This document shows positions 57,448 through 64,000 of a stretch of 64,000 bases of DNA, one piece after another. The notes below the pieces were generated by a model. That model did no database searches and was not told the DNA's origin. It worked only from the letters and a program-made list of their open reading frames with translations. Made by a program: the position numbers and the translations under genes. Location: positions 1 through 64,000 of the forward strand of contig CALYPL010000012.1 in NCBI GenBank assembly GCA_945273835.1. Reading direction: 5' to 3'. The stretch's first letter is position 1, and every line of letters starts with the position of its first letter. The DNA comes from an uncultured Dysgonomonas sp. (GTDB lineage: Bacteria; Bacteroidota; Bacteroidia; Bacteroidales; Dysgonomonadaceae).

Positions 57448-57930
57448 TCAACAAGGTTTCTCGATAAGAGCAACTGCATAAGCGGTCACACCATCTTCAC
57501 GACCTACAAATCCCATTTTTTCTGATGTGGTAGCTTTTATAGAGATATTATCAATATCGGTTTCAAGTATTTCAGCCAATATGGTTTGCATGGATGGTAT
57601 ATGCGGATTAATCTTCGGACGTTCGGCGCAAACGGTAGCGTCTATATTTCCAATCCTATATCCTTTACTTATTATCAATAGATTTACTTTCTTTAGTAAC
57701 AACTTACTGTCTATATTCTTATATTCGCCCGCCGTATCGGGAAAATGAAATCCTATATCTCGCATATTAGCTGCACCAAGTATAGCGTCACATATGGCAT
57801 GAATTAACACATCAGCGTCAGAATGTCCTAACAGACCTTTCTCATGCTCTATTTTAACTCCTCCCAACCATAGGTCACGCCCTTCAACAAGGCAATGGAC
57901 ATCATAGCCAAAGCCAATACGTACTTTCAT
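57448..57930 (-). CDS. ispF: 2-C-methyl-D-erythritol 2,4-cyclodiphosphate synthase
   Basis: 160 residues from ATG 57930, preferred because RIGFGYDVHCLVEGRDLWLG is the family N-terminus; an upstream start would run into porV. Zinc ligands are in GYDVH and HSDADVLIHAICDA; TSEKMGFVGREDG is the CDP-binding end. It forms the cyclodiphosphate in the MEP isoprenoid pathway. It follows porV by 10 bases, a pairing common in Bacteroidales. Confidence 0.97.
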   Translation of the reverse strand: MKVRIGFGYDVHCLVEGRDLWLGGVKIEHEKGLLGHSDADVLIHAICDAILGAANMRDIGFHFPDTAGEYKNIDSKLLLKKVNLLIISKGYRIGNIDATVCAERPKINPHIPSMQTILAEILETDIDNISIKATTSEKMGFVGREDGVTAYAVALIEKPC

Positions 57931-57940
57931 AAAATATTTA

Positions 57941-59107
57941 TTAAAACATATTTCGTAACGCATCCATATCGAATGCAAGCGACAAACGCAACGTTTTATC
58001 TAATGGATTGTTTGTTTTGGTCGATAGCAGATAAGCTGCGTCCAACTGAAGCGCTTTAAACTTAAAACCGGCTCCAAAGGTAAAGTACTGGCGATTACCT
58101 TTCATCTGGTTTTCATAGAAATATCCACTACGAACTTTAAATTTATCATCCCAATCATATTCTGCCCCGAACGACAGGTTTATCTCTTTCATTTCTTCAG
58201 AGAAGCCACCGGGAGCATCGCCAAACGATTTGAAGATTCCTGAGAAAATATTGGTATTCTGATAATCATCATAACGTTTTCTGAAATCGGAGTCACTCTC
58301 GCCATCTTTTTTGATAGGGGGAGTTGGAACAAGCAATTTGTTCAAATCCAAACTAAATGAGAGTGTACTGACATCATTCATCGGATACATCAACGAACCA
58401 CCTAAACGCAGATTGGTCGGTAAGAAATATTTGGTGTTACCTCCGTCATTTGAGATTTTACCTCCAATATTTGAAATGTTGAATCCGAAGCTCAACAAAC
58501 TTTCTGAATTTCCGATATTGTGATAGGATTCGTTATATCCTGCTATATCCGCTGCAAATGAGTTACCTGCTGAACTCTCCTCATCTGCACCTGAATAATC
58601 GGCACGTATGTATCGGATAGTTACAGCTCCCGAAAAATTGCTTGTCAACTTACGTGAATAGGTCAAATCGGCAGAAAGTTCATATGGAGCCATTTTATTG
58701 ACAAATAAGCCTTCTGCATCAGTTAGCTGAATATCCCCTACATGGAAATAACGAAAGGATGCACTTATGGCCTGATTATTTTCAGAGCCTAATTTATAAT
58801 ATCCTAATCCTTCCATTAACGAAATATCATCAACTATACTTCTTAACCAAGGTGTGTATGTTACTGCAACTCCTCCTCTACTGATTGCAAAAGCGTATTT
58901 GGCAGGATTCCAATGTTGCGAATAAATATCAGGAGCGGTTGCTACTCCTGCGTCCCCCATCCCTCCGGCACGTGCATCGGGCGTAATCTGCAACGATGGC
59001 ATAGCTGTACGTATCGGGTTGAATTTTTTGTCACCTTGTGCAGTCAAGCTCATAGACGGCAAAAGAACCGCAGAGGCAAGTAAAGTTTTGAATATAAAAT
59101 TCTTCAT
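57941..59107 (-). CDS. porV: type IX secretion outer membrane protein PorV
   Basis: 388 residues. Signal peptide (MKNFIFKTLLASAVLLPSMS, cleaved near LTAQ); conserved PSLQITPDARAGGMGDAGVA and SQHWNPAKYAFA; a FadL-type barrel with repeated aromatic strands ending in SLAFDMDALRNMF. PorV shuttles type IX cargo from the translocon to the attachment complex. porU, its usual upstream neighbour, is not adjacent here. Its presence indicates that the organism has a type IX secretion system. Confidence 0.93.
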   Translation of the reverse strand: MKNFIFKTLLASAVLLPSMSLTAQGDKKFNPIRTAMPSLQITPDARAGGMGDAGVATAPDIYSQHWNPAKYAFAISRGGVAVTYTPWLRSIVDDISLMEGLGYYKLGSENNQAISASFRYFHVGDIQLTDAEGLFVNKMAPYELSADLTYSRKLTSNFSGAVTIRYIRADYSGADEESSAGNSFAADIAGYNESYHNIGNSESLLSFGFNISNIGGKISNDGGNTKYFLPTNLRLGGSLMYPMNDVSTLSFSLDLNKLLVPTPPIKKDGESDSDFRKRYDDYQNTNIFSGIFKSFGDAPGGFSEEMKEINLSFGAEYDWDDKFKVRSGYFYENQMKGNRQYFTFGAGFKFKALQLDAAYLLSTKTNNPLDKTLRLSLAFDMDALRNMF

Positions 59108-59216
59108 CTGTGTATGGCTGTTTTAAATATTTACTATCTGTTAGATTGATACATATTATCAAACTACAATTTAGCTTTTTTATTATCTACCATACAAAAA
59201 TTAACGATTTATTTTC

Positions 59217-59831
59217 TCAACAAATATCAAGATTCAACACTTCGTCCCCCTCGAGATATCCTTTAAGATTGTCTCCTATCAACACTTTTCCTGCTCCGGC
59301 GGGTGTTCCTGTAAATATAAGATCACCGGTCTTCAAGGTAAAAAATGTACTTGCATATGCGATAATCTCATCTATGGAACGAATCATTTGGCTACTGTTT
59401 CCGTCCTGCACAATATGACCATTGATTTTCAGGCTGAAATTAATGTTGTTGATTTCAGCTCCAAAGGTTTCTTTTGACACGAATTTTCCTATTGCTGCCG
59501 AATTATCAAATGCTTTGGATATCTCCCAAGGCAACCCTTTGCGCTTAAGTTCAGATTGCAAATCACGAGCTGTGAAATCAATGCCTACCGTAATGTCCTC
59601 GTAATAACGATGGGCAAAGCGTTCGGCTATATTTTTCCCCATCTTGTTTATTTTCACAACAATCTCTGTCTCATAATGGACGTCGGATGTAAAATCGGGA
59701 ATATAAAACCGCTTTTCGTCATTGTGCAGAATAGCGGTATCAGGCTTCAGAAACAACACGGGGGTTGCGTCTGAAGATATTTCTTCCGAATTCTCCCCCC
59801 TGTAATTCTGACCAATACAGATTATTTTCAT
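59217..59831 (-). CDS. fumarylacetoacetate hydrolase family protein
   Basis: 204 residues, the short FAHD1/YcgM type. Start KIICIGQNYRGE; metal ligands in HYETEIVVKINK and GIDFTARDLQSE; GDLIFTGTPAGAGK near the C-terminus. Likely acylpyruvate hydrolase or oxaloacetate decarboxylase. It follows the DAHP synthase/chorismate mutase gene by 39 bases and may share its transcript, though no metabolic link is obvious. Confidence 0.88.
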   Translation of the reverse strand: MKIICIGQNYRGENSEEISSDATPVLFLKPDTAILHNDEKRFYIPDFTSDVHYETEIVVKINKMGKNIAERFAHRYYEDITVGIDFTARDLQSELKRKGLPWEISKAFDNSAAIGKFVSKETFGAEINNINFSLKINGHIVQDGNSSQMIRSIDEIIAYASTFFTLKTGDLIFTGTPAGAGKVLIGDNLKGYLEGDEVLNLDIC

Positions 59832-59870
59832 TAATCTTTTATCTTAAATCAACTACTAAAATCAAAGGTT

Positions 59871-60932
59871 TTACTTATTCAATACATCAATTTGTTGACG
59901 TACTGATTCTTCATGAATGGCTTCGAGTACGATACGCATAAATTCGCTATCCATCCCCATTTTAACTGCTTCGCCAATACGTTTTTGTAATATCTCATCA
60001 TAACGGTTTGTCTGAACCACTGCCATATTGTGCTCTTTCTTATAAGTTCCGATTTCTCTTGAAACACGCATGCGCTTAGCCAAAAGTTCGAGCAACTGAT
60101 CGTCAATTTCATCAATCTGATAGCGTAGTTGAGACAAATCTTCTGTTGTTTGTTTAAAATCTCGAATGATCAACGAATCCAGAATCTGCTTCAATCTGTC
60201 GGGTGTAACTTGTTGCGAAGCATCGCTCCATGCTGTGTCGGGATCACAATGAGTTTCAATAATCAAACCGTCATAATTCAAATCCATTGCACGCTGGCTT
60301 AGTGGTTCGATCAAATCCCGACGACCTCCGATATGGCTTGGATCGCAGATTATTGGTAGATCGGGGTAACGTCGTTTCAGCTCGATAGGTATATGCCACT
60401 GTGGAAGATTGCGATAGATTTTTTTGTCGTATGAACTGAACCCTCTATGGATAGCTCCTAATTTGGTAATCCCAACTTTGCTTAAACGCTCAAATGCGCC
60501 AATCCATAATTCGAGATCAGGATTCACAGGGTTTTTAATCAGCACGGGAATATCAACACCTTGTAAAGCCTCTGCTATCTCCTGAACTGCAAACGGGTTG
60601 GCAGTTGTGCGTGCGCCAATCCAAAGCATATCAATACCATATTTGAGTGCTTCATATACATGTTTCTGTGTAGCAACTTCAGTCGATACGTACATTCCGG
60701 TTTCTTGTCGTACTTTTTTAAGCCAAGCCAATCCTTCGCTACCAACTCCTTCAAAACCTCCGGGTTTTGTGCGGGGTTTCCATATTCCCGCGCGAAGAAT
60801 TTTTATACCGTTAGCCGCCAACTGACGTGCTGTTTTCATTACCTGTTCTTCTGTTTCAGCACTACAAGGTCCTGCAATAACCAAGGGTCTCTTAGCTTCT
60901 ACTCCGGGTAGTAAAATTGATTCTAATTTCAT
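59871..60932 (-). CDS. aroF: bifunctional DAHP synthase / chorismate mutase (AroQ type)
   Basis: 353 residues. About 1-250 is a type I-beta DAHP synthase: VIAGPCSAETEEQ, FKPRT-like WKPRTKPGGFEG, HRGFSSY, IICDPSHIGGRRDLIEP, and GLIIETHCDPD. About 265-353 is an AroQ chorismate mutase (DEIDDQLLELLAKRMRVSRE). It combines the entry step of the shikimate pathway with the branch to prephenate, the fusion allowing feedback control. It is downstream of pheA and the aminotransferase, with a 165-base gap. Confidence 0.95.
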   Translation of the reverse strand: MKLESILLPGVEAKRPLVIAGPCSAETEEQVMKTARQLAANGIKILRAGIWKPRTKPGGFEGVGSEGLAWLKKVRQETGMYVSTEVATQKHVYEALKYGIDMLWIGARTTANPFAVQEIAEALQGVDIPVLIKNPVNPDLELWIGAFERLSKVGITKLGAIHRGFSSYDKKIYRNLPQWHIPIELKRRYPDLPIICDPSHIGGRRDLIEPLSQRAMDLNYDGLIIETHCDPDTAWSDASQQVTPDRLKQILDSLIIRDFKQTTEDLSQLRYQIDEIDDQLLELLAKRMRVSREIGTYKKEHNMAVVQTNRYDEILQKRIGEAVKMGMDSEFMRIVLEAIHEESVRQQIDVLNK

Positions 60933-61097
60933 TGTCTTATTTATTTAATTATTTATATTTTCTTAAAAATCAGCATTTAACACGTAAAAAAGTAACATAA
61001 GTAACAAAAATCAGGGTGTTTTATCAATATATCCATTCATTAGACTTTAAATCAGTCAATCATCTAATAAATAGATAATAAAATCAAACCTTACAAA

Positions 61098-62285
61098 CTA
61101 AATTACTTTCTTTATCCGTTCTTTTGCTTCCTGAAGCATCTCTTCATTACAGCAAAGAGAGATTCGGATATAACGTTCTCCGCGACTACCGAATATAGAT
61201 CCGGGGGTAATAAAGACGTGGGCATTATATAAAATATGATCAGCCAATTCTTCACTGCTTTTATATTTATCGGGAATTTTACCCCAGAAGAACATACCGA
61301 CCTGATTTTCGTCATACGAACATCCCAGCATGTCCATTATTTCTTTAGCATAGACACGTCTTCGGGCATATAAATCGATATTATTTTCACGGTGCCACAC
61401 GTTAGAATTGTTGAGAGCTGCAATGGCAGCGTCCTGCATAGGTTTGAGTATACCGCTTTCTACATTGGTCAGTACTTTCAATATCCATTCTATGAATTGA
61501 GCATTGGATACAATCATTCCTAATCGCCATCCGGGCATGTTATGCGATTTACTCATCGAATTGAGTTCGATACAAATATCTTTTGATCCCTCAATCTGTA
61601 AAATACTCAACGGATTTTCATTCAGTATCATACTGTAAGGATTATCATGCACGATGATGATACCATGCTTCTTACCAAAGTCAACAAGTTTCTGAAAAAG
61701 TTCAAGCGAACCATTTGCTCCGGTAGGCATATTGGGATAGTTAGTCCACATTAATTTGATGTTAGCCAAATCCATCTTTTCCAAAGCATCAAAATCGGGT
61801 TGCCAGCCGTTATTTTCATCCAAATCGTAGGTGTGAATATCTGCTCCTATTAATCGGCTCACGGATGTGTAAGTCGGATAACCGGGATTAGGGACCAAAA
61901 CTCCATCGCCGGGGTTAAGAAACGCCATAGATATAAACATAATGCCTTCTTTTGATCCGATCAAGGGTTGAATCTCTTTTTTAGGGTCAAGTTCAACACC
62001 ATACGTTTTTTTATAAAAGTTGGCAATAGCTTTTCGCAATTCAATAGTACCTACATGCGGTTGGTATCCGTGTGCTTTCTTATCGTTAGCCGATCGGCAT
62101 AACTCGTCAATTGTTTGCTGCGATGGTGGCATATCCGGACTGCCTATTCCCAGACTTATCACATTTTTTCCCTGAGCGTTCATCTCAGCAATCTCTTTCA
62201 ATTTGATCGAGAAATAATATTCACTTACTGTATTAAGTCTGTCAGCGGGAACTATTTGTTTCATAACTGTATTTTTATAATCCAT
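61098..62285 (-). CDS. class I/II aminotransferase, probably aromatic/prephenate
   Basis: 395 residues (or 388 from the Met at 62264, MKQIVPADRLNTVSEYYFS). Motifs NVISLGIGSPDMPPSQQ, WTNYPNMPTGANG, VHDNPYSMIL, and PLP Lys in ELNSMSKSHNMPGWRLG. YPNMPTGA replaces the usual NPNNPTGA. Position between pheA and the DAHP synthase gene points to transamination of phenylpyruvate or prephenate; diaminopimelate aminotransferase-like activity is the main alternative. 26 bases after pheA. Confidence 0.85.
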   Translation of the reverse strand: MDYKNTVMKQIVPADRLNTVSEYYFSIKLKEIAEMNAQGKNVISLGIGSPDMPPSQQTIDELCRSANDKKAHGYQPHVGTIELRKAIANFYKKTYGVELDPKKEIQPLIGSKEGIMFISMAFLNPGDGVLVPNPGYPTYTSVSRLIGADIHTYDLDENNGWQPDFDALEKMDLANIKLMWTNYPNMPTGANGSLELFQKLVDFGKKHGIIIVHDNPYSMILNENPLSILQIEGSKDICIELNSMSKSHNMPGWRLGMIVSNAQFIEWILKVLTNVESGILKPMQDAAIAALNNSNVWHRENNIDLYARRRVYAKEIMDMLGCSYDENQVGMFFWGKIPDKYKSSEELADHILYNAHVFITPGSIFGSRGERYIRISLCCNEEMLQEAKERIKKVI

Positions 62286-62311
62286 TAACCAATGACATAT
62301 ATGCTTTGCAC

Positions 62312-63154
62312 TTATTCTTCACTCTGTCGCCCTTCGGGGTATACTCCCAATATAAGCAGCTCGTTTGTCAGCGGACGTATTGCGTTTAGCGACTGACGAT
62401 ATCGGGTCAGGTCAGCAAATTTGAGATCGACATAAAACTGATATTCCCACTCTCGTCCCAATATAGGAAGCGATTGTATTTTTGTAAGATTTATATTGTA
62501 GAATGAAAATACCGACAGCACATGAGATAAACTACCCTCGGTATGTGCGGTTGTGAAAACGATGGAAGATTTATTCAAAACTTCGTTCTTCTGCATATCA
62601 TCTACAATCCACGGATTAGCGAAAATAAGAAAGCGAGTGAAATTGTGCTTATTTGTTTCAATTCCCCTCGCCAGTATTTCTAATCCGTAAATTTCGGCAG
62701 CTCTCTCACTGCAAATGGCAGCATGCCCCATCAACAGTTTGTCGGCAATATCACGAGCCGCCAAAGCCGTATCTTCGTGTTCTACTACTTTAACATCCTT
62801 CAGTTTATCTAAAAAATCGGTGCATTGCATCAATGCTATCGGATGAGATTGTACTTCTTTTATATCATCAATTGTTTGCCCCGGCATTGCTGCCAGACAA
62901 TGGGATATGCGTTGTTTGTACTCTCCGGCTATGGGTAATTTACAGTTTTTCAGTAAGTCGTAATTCGGAAGTAAGCTACCTGCAATTGTATTTTCGATAG
63001 CCATTATACCTATACAGTTGGGGTCTTTTTCTATAACATGAAAAATATCACGAAAGGTTACGCATGGGATTATCTCAACTTCCTCGTTAAAAAAGTTTTC
63101 CGCGGCAATACCATGATATGCACCTAAACCGCCCTGTATGGCAACCTTCTTCAT
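62312..63154 (-). CDS. pheA: prephenate dehydratase
   Basis: 280 residues, no chorismate mutase domain. Start KKVAIQGGLGAYHGIAAENF; PDT-domain motifs GIMAIENTIAGSLLPNYDLL and NFTRFLIFANPW (Thr-Arg-Phe catalytic). The C-terminal ACT domain begins SIVFTTAHTEGSLSHVLSVF, and the ESR-like LPILGREWEYQFYVDL senses phenylalanine. It makes phenylpyruvate. It heads the aromatic operon and is preceded by a leader with all parts of a Phe attenuator. Confidence 0.96.
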   Translation of the reverse strand: MKKVAIQGGLGAYHGIAAENFFNEEVEIIPCVTFRDIFHVIEKDPNCIGIMAIENTIAGSLLPNYDLLKNCKLPIAGEYKQRISHCLAAMPGQTIDDIKEVQSHPIALMQCTDFLDKLKDVKVVEHEDTALAARDIADKLLMGHAAICSERAAEIYGLEILARGIETNKHNFTRFLIFANPWIVDDMQKNEVLNKSSIVFTTAHTEGSLSHVLSVFSFYNINLTKIQSLPILGREWEYQFYVDLKFADLTRYRQSLNAIRPLTNELLILGVYPEGRQSEE

Positions 63155-63174
63155 ATAATTTAATTTTTAGACTT

Positions 63175-63205
63175 AAAAAAAAATCCTGCCGTTTCAGCGG
63201 CAGGA
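63175..63205 (-). terminator. attenuator terminator upstream of pheA
   Basis: On the minus strand: TCCTGCCG (63205-63198), loop CTGAAA, CGGCAGGA (63191-63184), then nine U (63183-63175), ending 20 bases before the pheA ATG. Its position before the gene and after a leader peptide marks it as an attenuator, not a gene end. Confidence 0.9.
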
Positions 63206-63256
63206 CTTTTGTATATTTTTGTACTTAATTTTTTATTCTGAATACTCATACATAAA

Positions 63257-63263
63257 TCCTGCC
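63257..63263 (-). promoter_or_regulatory. antiterminator arm (GGCAGGA) of pheA attenuator
   Basis: GGCAGGA, starting one base after the leader stop codon, is complementary to TCCTGCC (63205-63199), the 5' arm of the terminator. Pairing the two would prevent terminator formation. A ribosome resting at the leader stop would cover this arm. Confidence 0.8.
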
Positions 63264-63264
63264 T

Positions 63265-63321
63265 TTACCTTTTAAAAAAGTAAAAGAAAAAATAGAAATA
63301 TGTATAAGATAGACAATGCAT
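63265..63321 (-). CDS. pheA leader peptide, Phe/Tyr-rich
   Basis: An 18-codon reading frame, MHCLSYTYFYFFFYFFKR, with six Phe and four Tyr codons packed into residues 6-16. It starts about 23 bases after the predicted transcription start and is followed at once by the antiterminator and terminator. The peptide itself need have no function; its translation speed reports charged tRNA-Phe (and perhaps tRNA-Tyr). The mechanism is known from enterobacterial pheL; the present assignment is inferred from sequence. Confidence 0.85.
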   Translation of the reverse strand: MHCLSYTYFYFFFYFFKR

Positions 63322-63349
63322 TCTTCAATTCTTTTGTATGAACTTGTTA

Positions 63350-63379
63350 CAAAAGTAATTCTTTTTTTGAAAAAACAAA
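63350..63379 (-). promoter_or_regulatory. promoter of pheA operon
   Basis: A minus-strand -33 TTTG (63379-63376) and -7 TACTTTTG (63357-63350) are separated by 18 bases, near the Bacteroidota consensus TTTG-N19-21-TAnnTTTG. Transcription would start near 63344, giving a leader of about 190 bases. Confidence 0.7.
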
Positions 63380-63798
63380 TATATTCGACAATTATTTTAA
63401 GAGTTTAAAACAATCGTCATATTTCCCTAACTCTCAATAGCTTTAATAAACATGAAGCAATAAAAACCGGCATGGCTCAAAAACAAGCCAAACGAGTGCA
63501 GCGGCTCATCTACAATAAGTATTGACTAATAAAATGGCTAAAAATAGTAAGCTGAAAAAAAGTTTACAACTCATCCTATTTTATTGATATATCAGAAAAT
63601 AGTCAATATTTTTTTATAAATTTAGGGCAGAATAGTTAAAAGGCATAAATCTAAAATAACGAATACTAAAATTGAAATAAATTACTTTTCACATAGGCTT
63701 TTTCAATATTCCTGAATATGCTGATAAAGTCTTGCTTCTGAAAAAATAAAATCAAATATAATTTCTATGATTTCATAACCTTATTGAATTTAGAAGAT
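63380..63798. other. intergenic region between pheA promoter and GH109 gene
   Basis: About 420 AT-rich bases with no clear gene. A short, more GC-rich patch at 63470-63530 holds a 17-codon plus-strand frame (MAQKQAKRVQRLIYNKY) of unknown meaning. The promoter of the GH109-type gene must be here but no strong TAnnTTTG was seen. Confidence 0.4.
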
Positions 63799-64000
63799 AT
63801 GACAAAAAAAATTTTATCATTATTTCTATTAAGTATTATAATGATGCTTAATATAAATGCAAAAGAAAAAGACGAAAGTCATGTAATTCCCACTGTTACG
63901 CCTAAAAGACCGGCAGGACAAACAGATGTATTGCAATTAACTTGCCCGCCGATACCAACTGTCAGAGTTGCCTTTATCGGTTTAGGAATGCGCGGCCCGG
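63799..64000 (+). CDS. Gfo/Idh/MocA-family protein, GH109-like, truncated at window end
   Basis: ATG 63799 opens a signal peptide (MTKKILSLFLLSIIMMLNIN) and then the start of a Rossmann domain, TVRVAFIGLGMRGP, running off the window after 67 codons. The phrase RVAFIGLGMRGP after an exported N-terminus is characteristic of the secreted GH109 alpha-N-acetylgalactosaminidase group of Bacteroidota, which cleaves by an NAD-dependent mechanism. With only the N-terminus visible, other secreted oxidoreductases of the family remain possible. Confidence 0.75.
   Translation, partial: MTKKILSLFLLSIIMMLNINAKEKDESHVIPTVTPKRPAGQTDVLQLTCPPIPTVRVAFIGLGMRGP

Noticed and set aside
63470-63530. 17-codon frame MAQKQAKRVQRLIYNKY in a GC-richer patch
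   Set aside because: No recognised family, no start signals, and too short to support as a gene or remnant.
1-64000. CRISPR arrays, IS elements, prophage, rRNA
   Set aside because: I looked for direct-repeat arrays, transposase or integrase motifs, and rRNA segments on both strands and saw none.

Overview
The window is chromosomal DNA from an AT-rich member of the Bacteroidota, most likely Bacteroidales and plausibly a Dysgonomonas-type genome; the genus is inference. The supporting signs are TAnnTTTG promoter boxes, few Shine-Dalgarno sequences, TonB-dependent receptors, a PorV type IX secretion protein, a DUF6377 regulator, type III glutamine synthetase and DapL. No mobile element, CRISPR array or rRNA was seen. 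There is one tRNA gene.

Layout. Positions 1-6280 hold a truncated DUF6377 regulator (minus), divergent from a TonB-dependent receptor plus a GH36 alpha-galactosidase. Positions 6500-30410 hold an apparently complete anaerobic cobalamin pathway. A plus operon under a cobalamin riboswitch carries cobI, btuF, btuC, btuD and a cobK-cbiD fusion. It meets, tail to tail, a long minus operon that starts at a second riboswitch near 28390: btuB-type receptor, exported cbiK, a PepSY protein, cobJ-cbiC, cobQ, Thr-P decarboxylase, cbiB, cbiE-cbiT, cbiG-cobM, cobU, cobT, cobS and cobC. cobB and cobO run divergently from a separate promoter. A third riboswitch (33350-33180) precedes a siderophore-type TonB receptor. 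A fourth (43260-43083) precedes a Wzx-like flippase followed by sirC and a hemC-cobA-hemD fusion, which supply precorrin-2/sirohydrochlorin. Uroporphyrinogen III to adenosylcobalamin is therefore encoded within about 36 kb, with four B12 riboswitches.

Positions 33526-38794 hold an LTA-synthase-like phosphotransferase, a diacylglycerol-kinase-family lipid kinase and a divergent two-component system. Positions 43438-48209 hold an elongator-type tRNA-Met, then an LptF/G permease, ribBA and an aspartate-type aminotransferase. From 48316 to 63154 everything is on the minus strand and mostly housekeeping: glnN, dapL, dapF, a DUF4861 protein, nnrDE, a dolichol-P-mannose-synthase-like glycosyltransferase, mnmD, ispF, porV, a FAH-family hydrolase, and an aromatic amino acid operon (pheA, aminotransferase, DAHP synthase/chorismate mutase). 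A GH109-type gene begins at 63799 and runs off the window.

The most striking find is the leader of the pheA operon. A Bacteroidota-type promoter drives an 18-codon leader peptide with six Phe and four Tyr codons. One base after its stop codon lies a GGCAGGA arm that can pair with the 5' arm of a terminator hairpin with nine U residues just before pheA. This is the full architecture of a ribosome-mediated transcription attenuator.
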